Positions 8,947 through 17,609 of a stretch of 64,000 nucleotides of DNA are shown one piece after another. Below the pieces are notes generated by a model that was not told the origin of the DNA, made no database searches, and was given only the letters and a program-made list of their open reading frames with translations. This stretch comes from CAZBUK01 sp964495085. GTDB lineage: Bacteria; Bacteroidota; Ignavibacteria; T3Sed10-11. The stretch is from the NCBI GenBank assembly GCA_964495085.1, contig CAZBUK010000004.1:1-64000 (forward strand). Direction: 5' to 3'. Numbering within the stretch: position 1 is the first letter of the stretch; each line of letters begins with the position of its first letter. Position numbers and translations under genes: made by a program.

Positions 8947-9563
8947 AGTACGGTTAACGCGTGTCTGAATTGTCGGATTGCCTCGGGAATATTTTGAGCC
9001 CGGCAGACGGCTGAGACGGCTGCGACTCCGTATGCGCCGGCTTCGATGCATGCGCGTGCGCGATCCGGCGTGATTCCCCCAACCGCGTAGACGGGAATTG
9101 AGATGCTGCGTGTAACCTCGGAGAGAGTTTCCAGTCCCAACGGAGCTCCGTATACGGCTTTTGACAGGGTTTCAAAAACCGGACCGAGCAGCAGGAAGTC
9201 GGCTCCATCCCTCTCCGCCTGTCGTGCCTTATCATACGAGTGTATGCTTGCGCCGATGAGTTTCTTTGCATCGAGGAGTCTTCTCGCTTCCGAAGGTGTT
9301 ACCGACGATTCGCGGAGGTGTACCCCATCGGCATCAGAGAGCAGGGTTACGTCGATTCTGTCGTTTATAAAGAGCATCGCACCATGAGCGGCGGTAATTT
9401 TTCGCAGCCGCCGGGACAGATCAAGCAACGATCCTGCGTCGAGGTCCCGCTCCCTTACCTGTACCGCGCGTACACCCGATGCGCATGCCTCTTCGACGAC
9501 TTGCTCGATGGTTCGGGCGTTTGTTTGATTCCGGTCGGTGATCAGATAGAGGAGGAAATTCAT
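8943..9563 (-). CDS. Second ThiE/TenI-family protein
   Basis: 206 residues from the ATG at 9563 (MNFLLYLITDRNQ). It has the same fold and motif order as the downstream ThiE: VQVRERDL, FINDRIDVTLLSDADGVHL, LLGPVFETLSK and AVGGI. It may be TenI, the thiazole tautomerase that often sits beside ThiE, or a true second ThiE. The retained ND-R, DGVHL and GPVF loops fit either. Its reading frame overlaps thiE by 4 nt. The frame extends upstream to 9698 across the end of thiG, but the TIM-barrel start at 9563 is the natural one. Confidence 0.88.
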   Translation of the reverse strand: MNFLLYLITDRNQTNARTIEQVVEEACASGVRAVQVRERDLDAGSLLDLSRRLRKITAAHGAMLFINDRIDVTLLSDADGVHLRESSVTPSEARRLLDAKKLIGASIHSYDKARQAERDGADFLLLGPVFETLSKAVYGAPLGLETLSEVTRSISIPVYAVGGITPDRARACIEAGAYGVAAVSAVCRAQNIPEAIRQFRHALTVL

Positions 9564-9588
9564 GGAATATATATCTGTCCGGCGAACG

Positions 9589-10368
9589 TTACCCGCTTCC
9601 CGCAGAAATGATTCCATCAAGCGGACTTGTCGCTTTCGCATATAATTTTCTCGGTATGCGTCCCGCCCGGTACGCAATACGTCCCGCTTCGACTGCAAGT
9701 TTTATAGCCTTCGCCATCTGGACCGGATGCTCGGCGCCGGCGATGGCCGAATTAAGGAGAATGCCGTCGCATCCCAACTCCATCGCAACTGCTGCGTCGG
9801 ATGCGGTTCCTACTCCCGCATCGACAATGACGGGGATATCGACCATATCCCTGATGATTTTCAGGTTATACGGATTGCGTATACCCATTCCCGAGCTGAT
9901 CGGTGCACCGAGCGGCATGACCGCCGCGCATCCCATTTCCGCAAGCCGTTTGCAGGCGACCGGATCGTCGTTGCAGTAAGGGAGTACCGTGAAGCCGTCG
10001 GCAATAAGCTTTTCCGCGGCTTTCAGCAATTCGGGGATATCGGGGAAGAGCGTTTCGTCGTCGCCGATCACTTCCAATTTGATCATCGAGGTTCCGAGGG
10101 CTTCGCGTGCGAGGTGTGCCGTGAGGATTGCCTCCTTTGCGGTATAACACCCGGCGGTGTTGGGCAGAAGGTCGAAACGGTCGCTCACGAGTTTGAGCAG
10201 GGATTCTCCGGATGTATCGTTCAGATTTACCCGCCGGATCGCGACCGTTACGAGCTCGGTTCCGCTTGCCTCAAGCGCTTTGAGCATGATCTCGGGACTC
10301 GGGTACTTTGCGGTTCCCACAATGATACGCGAGTTGAGCTTTTTATCACCGAGTATGAGTTGATCCAT
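9589..10368 (-). CDS. thiG: Thiazole synthase ThiG
   Basis: 259 residues, full length for the family. ThiG condenses deoxyxylulose phosphate, dehydroglycine and the sulfur carried on ThiS to form the thiazole ring. It is a TIM barrel whose catalytic Lys lies in MIKLEVIGD. Other family motifs are LPNTAGCYTAKEA, PYCNDDPVACKRLAEMGCAA, PLGAPISSGMG, and the phosphate loop VDAGVGTASDAAVAMELGCD. It lies between thiS and the TenI/ThiE-like gene on the minus strand. Dehydroglycine would come from ThiO upstream, which points to an aerobic-style pathway. Confidence 0.95.
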   Translation of the reverse strand: MDQLILGDKKLNSRIIVGTAKYPSPEIMLKALEASGTELVTVAIRRVNLNDTSGESLLKLVSDRFDLLPNTAGCYTAKEAILTAHLAREALGTSMIKLEVIGDDETLFPDIPELLKAAEKLIADGFTVLPYCNDDPVACKRLAEMGCAAVMPLGAPISSGMGIRNPYNLKIIRDMVDIPVIVDAGVGTASDAAVAMELGCDGILLNSAIAGAEHPVQMAKAIKLAVEAGRIAYRAGRIPRKLYAKATSPLDGIISAGSG

Positions 10369-10422
10369 ATTTTATTCGTTCTTATTCAAGTAATTATCTG
10401 TTCTGCACATTGCGGTCCGGTA

Positions 10423-10629
10423 TCACCCTCCCTGTACTGCCTGCACAATCTCGACCCGCATCCCCTCAGCCAGCTCCACCGAGTTCCAGCCGGATTTTGG
10501 GATAACGTCTTCATTCACGGCAACCGCAATGCCCTTGCCGTCTTTCGATATTTGTTTCGTCAGGAGAAACTCCTCGAGGTTTATGCCGTCGCTTACTTCG
10601 ATCGATTCTCCGTTTATTGAAATATGCAT
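10423..10629 (-). CDS. thiS: Sulfur carrier protein ThiS
   Basis: 68 residues from the ATG at 10629. The beta-grasp fold begins MHISINGE and ends in the obligatory Gly-Gly (VQAVQGG), whose C-terminus is adenylated and thiocarboxylated to donate sulfur to ThiG. The frame is open to a GTG at 10692, but the first 21 residues match no part of ThiS and the upstream start has no ribosome site. No ThiF-type adenylating enzyme is in the window, so activation must be done by a protein encoded elsewhere. Confidence 0.92.
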   Translation of the reverse strand: MHISINGESIEVSDGINLEEFLLTKQISKDGKGIAVAVNEDVIPKSGWNSVELAEGMRVEIVQAVQGG

Positions 10630-10720
10630 GCGCGTCTGTCTGTCGTCTTTTGTTATTTCATCGTTTGCGGATTCTATGCACGGAAGATTCACCGGCGATA
10701 AACAACAACGCCTCGAAATC

Positions 10721-11845
10721 TCAACTCTTGAATCTTAACAATGAAAAGGGGTTTATAAGTTCAGAAACCTCTCCGCTCAAAATCAGCTCTGTCATGGTAT
10801 ATGCCGTAACCGGCGCTTGCAAGATACCGTGACGATAGTGCCCGGTTGCGACGTACAGTCCTTCCACCGGTGTCCTTCCGAGAATGGGTGCGTTGTCCCT
10901 ACTTGCGGGACGGAACCCGACGTTCACCTCCTCAAGGGGAAGGTCGTAGATGCCCGGCACCGCCTCCCACGCCGATTCCAGAATGTCCTTTACTCCACCC
11001 GCGGTCGGATTTGTCTCGAACCCTTTCTCTTCGACCGTCGCTCCCACGATCAACCTCCCGTCCTTTTTTGGCGCAAAGTATACCTCGGGAGATCGTACGA
11101 CGTGGGTGAGACGGAAGTCCTCCGTCATACGGAGCGTGATGATCTGGCCTTTTACCGGCCGGACAGGGAGCTGCCAGGCGGCCGGTAGTCCCCCGATCGC
11201 TCCGGCCCATGCTCCGTTCGCCACTACGACGCATGAGCTCGGAAGTACCTTTCCGTTCAGGCCGATACCTTTGAGCTCATCGTTGAGAAGAACGATTTCG
11301 TCGACGTTCGTGTGTTCATGCAGCTTCCCGCCGCATAATGCAAAGGCTCGGATCAGGGCGGCGACGAGTGCACGGTTATCGATTTGGTAATCGTTGGGGA
11401 TCCAGACCGCGGATCCGATCGAAGGTGAAAGCCGGGGTTCCCTCCCCCGTGCTTCGCTGCCCGTGAGCATTTCCACGGGCAGGCTTAGCTTCTTCCGGAA
11501 CGCGTACAGCCGCCTGAGCATTTCCGCCTGATCGCGGTCGACGGCGATCATTAGCGTTCCTTCGGTTCGGAATCCGGGGTCGATGCCCGAATCCTGAATC
11601 AGCTCTTCCGTAAATCGGGGGTAGAGTTCGATGGACAAGAGATTGAGCCTGAGGAGGTCCGGTTCTTCGAATCCCGCCTCCGAAACGGGCGCAAGCATTC
11701 CTGCAGAAACCCAGCTTGCCTGTTTTCCCGCCTCTCCGCGTTCGAATATCTCGACCGTTCTTCCTTTTCGTGCGAGCTGCCAACCGATGGAGAGTCCGAT
11801 TACTCCACCGCCGATAATCGTTACCGGTCCGGACGATTGTGCCAT
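10721..11845 (-). CDS. thiO: Glycine oxidase ThiO
   Basis: 374 residues. It is a FAD-dependent D-amino-acid-oxidase-like enzyme that oxidises glycine to dehydroglycine for thiazole synthesis. The dinucleotide motif GGGVIGLSIGWQLA is at residues 12-25 and EIFERGEAGKQASWVSAGML follows. The C-terminus has GFRPASRDNAPILGRTPVEG and the late FAD contact GHYRHGILQAP. It is the first gene of the thiamin operon on the minus strand. No TPP-riboswitch conserved core was found in the 266 bases upstream, so the way thiamin controls this operon is not visible. Confidence 0.93.
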   Translation of the reverse strand: MAQSSGPVTIIGGGVIGLSIGWQLARKGRTVEIFERGEAGKQASWVSAGMLAPVSEAGFEEPDLLRLNLLSIELYPRFTEELIQDSGIDPGFRTEGTLMIAVDRDQAEMLRRLYAFRKKLSLPVEMLTGSEARGREPRLSPSIGSAVWIPNDYQIDNRALVAALIRAFALCGGKLHEHTNVDEIVLLNDELKGIGLNGKVLPSSCVVVANGAWAGAIGGLPAAWQLPVRPVKGQIITLRMTEDFRLTHVVRSPEVYFAPKKDGRLIVGATVEEKGFETNPTAGGVKDILESAWEAVPGIYDLPLEEVNVGFRPASRDNAPILGRTPVEGLYVATGHYRHGILQAPVTAYTMTELILSGEVSELINPFSLLRFKS

Positions 11846-12111
11846 GAATCCCGCATAAGTTCGATGTATTTATTCATAAACCGGAAAAATGTCCCCGGTG
11901 CATGCGGTACATAATACTAAAGTTTGAGCAGGCGTGCAATCGGGGGAAGAAGAGGATGAAAACTTGTCCGATGCACATTCCTTTTTTCCATACTCTCCGT
12001 ATCTATAGAGCAGATAAGCGGACTTTATCATAGTGGAGTATATGCTGTCCGGATATCCGTTTTCAACTTTGCAGCATAATAACGCGCATGTTCCACACTC
12101 CGGGGAAATGA

Positions 12112-14520
12112 ATGTTTCCAAAATATCTCGAATCAGTATACCGCCATTTCCTGAAAAACAGGAAATTTGTGCTGTTAAATATTTTGGGACTTGCCGTCGG
12201 CCTCTCGGGCTTTATCCTCATCATGGCGTATGTTATCGATGAGTATTCACACGACGGTTTTCACACGCGTTCCGAACGTACCTATCGGTTGTACGACGCG
12301 CTCCGAACCGGTACGACTGCGTTGACCCCGATTCCATGGGGTCCCGCGCTGAAGCAAAGATTTCCGGAGATCGAGGATTACGTCCGGGTCCGGATATTCA
12401 ATGAAGTTTCATTCCGTACCGGCGGCGAAATTCAGAGGACCGACCGCGTGATTGCGGCCGATTCATCTTTCTTCGAAGTATTCTCGTTTCCGCTCATTGC
12501 AGGCGATCGAAAGAACGTATTACGCGATCAATCCGGCATCGTCGTGACGGATGAGTTCGCGCGGCGTAATTTCCCGGGTCGTAATGCCCTGGGAGAACGG
12601 ATAGAGGTGAGCATTTTCGGCATGTATGTACCCTTTATCGTATCGGGAGTGGTGCAAAAACCGGCCCGGTCGCATCTCACCTTCGATCTCATTATTCCTT
12701 TTCAGGTTCTCAAGGTCGCGGGTGATCCGTTTCCACATACAGACCGGATGCTCCATACATCGCATACATATCTCGTACTCAAAGAGGGGATGCCACCGGA
12801 TGCGATCGAGGAAAAGCTTCCCGAATTCGTGGAAGAATTTGTCGGCGAGACCTACAGCGAACGATACCGGCCGGCTCTCCAGCGGCTGGAGGATATCTAT
12901 CTTCGCGCCGACCTGCAGCTGGATTTCGAGCCACGCGGCAACAGGAGCCATCTCAATATCTTCATCGCAACGGCGCTCATCGTCCTCATCTCCGCCTGCA
13001 TCAATTTCATGAACTTATCGAGCGCTCAATCGCTCCTGCGTGCAAAAGAAGTAGGAATCCGTAAAGTGCTCGGAGCATCGCGGCCGCAGCTCATCCTCCG
13101 CTATCTGACCGAGTCTGTCGCAATAGCATTCGCCTCGCTCCTGTTCGCGCTAATCATCATAGATATCGCTCTCCCCTACTTCAATGAGTTAACTGGTAAA
13201 TCGTTCACGTTCTCCTCATTACTCGCAGGAAGGATGCTGCCGCTGATTCTGGGCTCGACCTTCATCACGGGCGTGCTTGCCGGCTGCTATCCGGCAGTAG
13301 CGCTCTCCTCTTTCAAACCCGCAACGGTATTAAAAACGGGCTCCCCGCTTTCCCTCTCCGGCGGGCGGATACGGAAGACGCTCCTGATTGTCCAGTTTGC
13401 ATCGGCGGGTATCCTGGTCATTCTAACGGGGACGATCTATCTTCAGCTCCGGTATATCGAGACGAGAGAGATGGGATTCGAACGCGAAAACATCCTCGCC
13501 CTTCCCGGTTATCCCCGCCTCCCGGAATGGCAGTCCCGCTACGAGGACCTGAAACGTAAGCTGCTCTCCCACCCCGGTATAGAATCGATCTCCGGCGCTT
13601 CTTCCGTTCCCGGATCGATGCATCATAATATCATGAGATATGTTCCCGAGGGCTACCCCGAGGGAACCGATATTTCGATAGCGACGATCTTCGCAAATGC
13701 AGACTTTCTCGAGACTTTCAGGATAGAGCTTATCTCGGGAAACGGCTTCACCTCCGGGGACAATCCGGATTCCCTGGAAGGAATCATCGTCAATGAAGCG
13801 GCGGCGGCTTCATTCGCGAAAGCCAATCCGGAATGGGCGGATCCCGTCGACCGGGAACTATCAGCCGGTTTTGCAGATTATATCGTCAATCGCGGCAGGG
13901 TGGTCGGAGTGATGAAGGATTTCAATTTCGAACCGTTATACCATGAGATCGTGCCGCTGGTCCTGCGAATGGATCCGTTGCGCATGTATTCGGTTCAGGT
14001 CAGACTTTCCAGGGGGGATCACGGAGCATCGATCGCCCGGATCCGAAATGTCTGGAACGAGGTTTTTCCCGAAATTCCTTTCGACTACCGATTCCTCGAC
14101 GAATCGATTCGTGATATATACGGGAAAGAGTTCAGACTTATGACCTTTTTTGAAATTTTTGCGGCACTCGGAATCTTTATCGCATCGCTCGGCGTCTACG
14201 GTCTATCTGCATTTATGACCCGGAACAGGCTCAAAGAGGTGAGCGTCCGAAAGATTCTGGGAGCTTCTCCCGCCTCTTTGATGCGTCTCATAAGCAATGA
14301 ATTCCTGGCGCTCATTCTGCTTTCGGGCCTCATCGCGGTTCCGGTGGCGGTAAAGCTCATACACTTCTGGCTGGACAAATTTGTATACAATACCGGCGTC
14401 GCCGGCTGGCTGTTTATTTTCGCGCCCGCTGTTCTGATTCTCATTACGTTGATCACGGTTTCGATACACTCCTTTGGAATGCGCAGAATCAATCCGGTGG
14501 ACGTGTTGCGCGAGGAGTAG
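12112..14520 (+). CDS. MacB/FtsX-type ABC transporter permease
   Basis: 802 residues with the two-FtsX layout common in Bacteroidota. TM1 is at about 20-42 (LLNILGLAVGLSGFILIMAY), then a MacB-like periplasmic core to about 280. The first FtsX domain (INFMNLSSAQSLLRAKEVGI and RKVLGAS) is followed by a second periplasmic region and the second FtsX domain (LSAFMTRNRLKEVSVRKILG). The C-terminus is INPVDVLREE, as typical. GGGG lies six bases before the ATG. No ATP-binding partner gene is next to it. The family usually moves lipoproteins, peptides or macrolides across the envelope mechanically. The substrate is unknown. Confidence 0.9.
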   Translation: MFPKYLESVYRHFLKNRKFVLLNILGLAVGLSGFILIMAYVIDEYSHDGFHTRSERTYRLYDALRTGTTALTPIPWGPALKQRFPEIEDYVRVRIFNEVSFRTGGEIQRTDRVIAADSSFFEVFSFPLIAGDRKNVLRDQSGIVVTDEFARRNFPGRNALGERIEVSIFGMYVPFIVSGVVQKPARSHLTFDLIIPFQVLKVAGDPFPHTDRMLHTSHTYLVLKEGMPPDAIEEKLPEFVEEFVGETYSERYRPALQRLEDIYLRADLQLDFEPRGNRSHLNIFIATALIVLISACINFMNLSSAQSLLRAKEVGIRKVLGASRPQLILRYLTESVAIAFASLLFALIIIDIALPYFNELTGKSFTFSSLLAGRMLPLILGSTFITGVLAGCYPAVALSSFKPATVLKTGSPLSLSGGRIRKTLLIVQFASAGILVILTGTIYLQLRYIETREMGFERENILALPGYPRLPEWQSRYEDLKRKLLSHPGIESISGASSVPGSMHHNIMRYVPEGYPEGTDISIATIFANADFLETFRIELISGNGFTSGDNPDSLEGIIVNEAAAASFAKANPEWADPVDRELSAGFADYIVNRGRVVGVMKDFNFEPLYHEIVPLVLRMDPLRMYSVQVRLSRGDHGASIARIRNVWNEVFPEIPFDYRFLDESIRDIYGKEFRLMTFFEIFAALGIFIASLGVYGLSAFMTRNRLKEVSVRKILGASPASLMRLISNEFLALILLSGLIAVPVAVKLIHFWLDKFVYNTGVAGWLFIFAPAVLILITLITVSIHSFGMRRINPVDVLREE

Positions 14521-14732
14521 AAGTTTGAATCCCGGAAAGGGTTCACTCGCGTGCTTGCACATTATCACGCGAAAGAGAATGGAGTTTCGGTGAAACGCCC
14601 CTACGGTGTAATCAAATTCCGGATTTATAATTCCTGCACAAAACAACAATGAGCGGTTCGGAGGATACAACATTAAAATCCGAGCTTCGAATATTATTGG
14701 ATTATTTTTTAGAGAGTCTGCATGTTCTTGAT

Positions 14733-14807
14733 AGCCTCACCCCTAACCCCTCTCCGCGCGCGGAGACCCCGCCTTGGCGGGGCAGGTGGGGCGAAGGGGG
14801 TGAGGCT
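14733..14807. repeat. Branched palindromic repeat (cruciform-like)
   Basis: AGCCTCACCCC (14733-14743) pairs perfectly with GGGGTGAGGCT (14797-14807). Inside it sit two more perfect palindromes: TCTCCGCGCGCGGAGA (14751-14766) and CCCCGCCTTGGCGGGG (14767-14782). The folded form would be a stem with two side hairpins. The GCCTTGGCGGGGC core is also seen in the mini-element at 31705-31812. It looks like a dispersed intergenic repeat. Confidence 0.75.
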
Positions 14808-14848
14808 GCGAGGGAGAGCGAGATGTTTTAATGGAACTAAAAAGATTC

Positions 14849-14988
14849 GCTCAATTGCCCGCGCATTCATGCGCGGGAAAAGGAAGTCCTTTAACATAAC
14901 CGAAGGGATTACCGAGGATCATCGGGCTGAAGCCCGGCGGGTTTTGGGGTACCGCTTAACCCGCAGCTGAAGCTGCGGGCAATTGAGC
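14849..14988. repeat. REP-like element with 14-bp terminal inverted repeats
   Basis: GCTCAATTGCCCGC (14849-14862) is exactly the reverse complement of 14975-14988. Between and within these ends lie three perfect hairpins: CCCGCGC/GCGCGGG (14858-14877), CGGGCT/AGCCCG (14923-14936) and CCCGCAGCT/AGCTGCGGG (14960-14979), two with a GA loop. This is the look of a bacterial interspersed mosaic element built from REP palindromes. An IS200-like (REP-associated type) transposase gene is in the same window at 55790-56245, but I cannot show that it acts on this element. Confidence 0.7.
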
Positions 14989-15077
14989 AAGGGATGGTGG
15001 TAACTGTAACGAATCATTCGTGAAAAAATAATTCTGAATCTGATATCCTAAAAATAATTGCTCTGTCAGAGTCATCC

Positions 15078-15106
15078 GTAAGGGCGTTTCGAAGAAACGC
15101 CCTTAC
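15078..15106. repeat. Perfect 13-bp hairpin
   Basis: GTAAGGGCGTTTC (15078-15090) pairs with GAAACGCCCTTAC (15094-15106) around a 3-base GAA loop. There is no T run, so it is a palindromic repeat rather than a clear terminator, though it lies between two plus-strand genes. Confidence 0.7.
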
Positions 15107-15166
15107 CTTCTAATCTGATTACAATGCGTCATAGAAATTATCACTTACGATCCAGGATATAGCTCA

Positions 15167-15553
15167 ATGCAGACCGGACTGAAACTCTACCGGGTTATCC
15201 TCCCGGTGAACGACATCGAAGCCGCGGAGGCATTCTATTCACGCCTCCTTGGTACCCCCGGCAAACGCGTCTCACCGGGGAGGCATTATTTCGATCTCGG
15301 CGGTACGATTCTCGCCTGCTACGACGCGGCTGCAGACGGGGACGATGGCGGGTTTCGTCATAATCCCGAACATATCTACATCAGCACTCCCGATCTGGAT
15401 TCGACATTCCGTACCGTTGTGTCGCTGCAATCCGCGGTAATCGATGCGGCGATAGAAACAATGGCATGGGGGGAGCGCTCATTCTATTTTACCGATCCAT
15501 TCGGCAACAGAGTTTGTATGGTGGACGAGCGAACGAAGTTTACCGGAGCTTAG
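15167..15553 (+). CDS. VOC (glyoxalase/bleomycin-resistance-like) family protein
   Basis: 128 residues. It has the paired beta-alpha-beta-beta-beta modules of the vicinal oxygen chelate fold: LYRVILPVNDIEAAEAFYS, then HYFDLGGTILACYD, then NPEHIYISTPDLDSTF and FYFTDPFGNRVCMVDE. Enzymes of this fold bind a metal through His/Glu side chains, and His/Glu candidates are present, but the reaction cannot be told from sequence. AGGA lies a few bases before the start. Intergenic palindromes lie upstream, and the gene is probably monocistronic. Confidence 0.85.
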   Translation: MQTGLKLYRVILPVNDIEAAEAFYSRLLGTPGKRVSPGRHYFDLGGTILACYDAAADGDDGGFRHNPEHIYISTPDLDSTFRTVVSLQSAVIDAAIETMAWGERSFYFTDPFGNRVCMVDERTKFTGA

Positions 15554-15686
15554 GAATTCGACCCCCTTTCTTTTGATCCCGGACGAATGTCCTGTGCTGC
15601 CCGGGTTGAGATCTCTCATCAAATGAGAATGCGAACTTTTTTCCGTGTTTCGCGGTTATATGGATATCTCAAAAACGGAATAGTCT

Positions 15687-16298
15687 ATGTTACTTCAACT
15701 ACTACTCGTTATTTCCATGACCATAACACAACCTCTACCTGATCCGGAATCCAAAGAAACTGCGGCACGCAGCGAAGCCACTTTCGGAGCAGGCTGCTTC
15801 TGGTGCGTCGAAGCGGTGTTTCAACGCGTGAAGGGCGTGATCCATGTCGAATCTGGTTATTCGGGCGGCGCCGTCGACAATCCAACCTACCGGGATGTGA
15901 CGACGGGAAGAACGGGCCATGCGGAGGTCGCACGAATCGTCTTCGATCCCTCGATCATTTCCTACGAACTCCTGCTCGAAGTGTTCTGGCACACGCATGA
16001 TCCTACCACGCTCAACCGGCAGGGAGCCGACGTCGGAACGCAATATCGTTCGGCAATTTTCTACCACGACGACGAGCAGCGCAGGGTTGCGGAGCAGTCA
16101 AAGGAAAAAACCGGGAAGTCCGGACTCTGGGATTCGCCCATCGTCACCGAAATATCCCCGCTCATCAATTACTACACTGCGGAGGATTACCACCAGAATT
16201 ACTATAACAACAATCCCAACCAGCCGTACTGCTCCATCGTCATCGGACCGAAGCTTGCCAAACTCGAGAAAGAGTTCCGCCACCTGCTGAAGGACTGA
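15687..16298 (+). CDS. msrA: Exported peptide-methionine (S)-S-oxide reductase
   Basis: 203 residues. The first about 15 residues are strongly hydrophobic (MLLQLLLVISMTITQ), which suggests an export signal that cytoplasmic MsrA lacks. The catalytic motif GAGCFWC follows at about 37-43, then YSGG, the stretch VFWHTHDPTTLNRQGADVGT and YRSAIFYH, and near the end YHQNYY. MsrA repairs methionine S-sulfoxide in proteins. An exported form would protect periplasmic or surface proteins. It faces the DUF819 gene, separated by 47 bases that contain a GC palindrome at 16306-16321. Confidence 0.93.
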   Translation: MLLQLLLVISMTITQPLPDPESKETAARSEATFGAGCFWCVEAVFQRVKGVIHVESGYSGGAVDNPTYRDVTTGRTGHAEVARIVFDPSIISYELLLEVFWHTHDPTTLNRQGADVGTQYRSAIFYHDDEQRRVAEQSKEKTGKSGLWDSPIVTEISPLINYYTAEDYHQNYYNNNPNQPYCSIVIGPKLAKLEKEFRHLLKD

Positions 16299-16345
16299 CC
16301 GGACACCGCGCCCGGGCGGGGTACACACCGTGACCAGCGATGCAT

Positions 16346-17524
16346 TTACAATCGGCTGATCCAGTAGCATATCTGTGCTACGGTTAACGCGACAAACGTC
16401 CCGGAAATATTTCCCACCACAGCCATCAATAATCCGACAGGAGCCAGCGAACTCTGGTACACGGTTGCGACGATCGGAGCCGTGACGGGTCCGCCGATAT
16501 TAGCCTGGCTCGCAGTTGCCATTAGAAACATTGGCGACTTGAGCAGCCTGGCCCCGGTAAAAAGAGTCGTTATGTGAATGAGAATGATCAGCACGCCGGC
16601 GAGCAGGAAGAGGGGGGCATTCAGTATTCCGCCGAGATCGGCACGCGCGCCGATCGTTGCGAGCAGAAGATAGAAGAAAAAACTGCCGACCGAGGATGCG
16701 CCCGCATATTCGAGCTCGGAGAGGCGAGAGAAAGACAACCCGATGCCGATGAGACTTGCGAGGATGATCGTCCATCCGAACGACGTCAGCACGGCGCCGA
16801 CGTCGGGAAGCAATTCGCCGAGATATACCGTCGCATATCCGACGCCGAATCCCGCGGCAAGCATAGATATCAGATCGACGAACGTCAACGGCCTTCTGTG
16901 CCGGGCATACAGATCCTTCATCCTGGCGTTCAGCCCGTCGACCACCGAGCGGTCGACCCGGTTCCAGGCATCGAACCTGTCCTGAAACACCGCGAGTGCA
17001 ATAACCACTCCCATCCAGCCGTATCCGACGACGGTATCGACAACGATAATTGGACCCAGCATGGATTCGGGAGTTCCTACGCTCGTTGCAACCGCAACCA
17101 TATTCGCACTCCCTCCGATCCAGCTGCCCGTTAATGCGGCGATTCCCTTCCAGGCATCCGCCGGGAGCCAGAACCGGAGCGCGGAATAGGAGAGCACGGC
17201 TCCAACTGCGATGCCGAGCGTGCCGGCAAGTACCGTGAGCACCGCTTTCCATCCGAGTTTTGCGAGCGCTGGCACGTTGGCCGACAGGAGCATTAATACG
17301 AGAGCGGTCGGGAGCAGGTAGGTGCGTACCCACAGGTACAGGTCATGGCTTTGCGGGATGATGCCGAGGTTCGAGGAGATCATCGGCAGGAAATAAACCC
17401 AGATAACGGGAGGCAGATATTTAAAGAAAGGCGCGAATAACCTGAATTCGCTGAGTTTGTATATCGCGCCGATCAGAAGGATAAGGTAAACGAGGACCGC
17501 TGTGGTATCTGTAAGGAGAGACAA
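16346..17524 (-). CDS. DUF819 family integral membrane protein
   Basis: 392 residues with about ten or eleven hydrophobic helices. It matches the DUF819 (YjcL-like) family, with SWIGGSANMVAVATSVGTPE in the middle, DTVVGYGWMG after it and ASQANIGGPVTAPIVATVYQ near the end. The family is thought to be related to sodium-coupled transporters by fold, and no substrate is known. A 2.5-residue-per-turn pattern of Gly in the two conserved stretches suggests helix hairpins. It lies downstream of the NlpC/P60 gene on the same strand, with an 85-base gap. Confidence 0.88.
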   Translation of the reverse strand: MSLLTDTTAVLVYLILLIGAIYKLSEFRLFAPFFKYLPPVIWVYFLPMISSNLGIIPQSHDLYLWVRTYLLPTALVLMLLSANVPALAKLGWKAVLTVLAGTLGIAVGAVLSYSALRFWLPADAWKGIAALTGSWIGGSANMVAVATSVGTPESMLGPIIVVDTVVGYGWMGVVIALAVFQDRFDAWNRVDRSVVDGLNARMKDLYARHRRPLTFVDLISMLAAGFGVGYATVYLGELLPDVGAVLTSFGWTIILASLIGIGLSFSRLSELEYAGASSVGSFFFYLLLATIGARADLGGILNAPLFLLAGVLIILIHITTLFTGARLLKSPMFLMATASQANIGGPVTAPIVATVYQSSLAPVGLLMAVVGNISGTFVALTVAQICYWISRL

Positions 17525-17609
17525 GAAATATTCCGTGGCTGAATATGGTGAAAGGATTCATCGGGTGATACTGTCGGATCCGCAGAACGGACATTCCGAT
17601 TGGAACCGG

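Noticed and set aside
11846..12111. TPP riboswitch upstream of thiO
   Set aside because: I looked on the minus strand for the conserved CTGAGA and thi-box pieces and did not find them.
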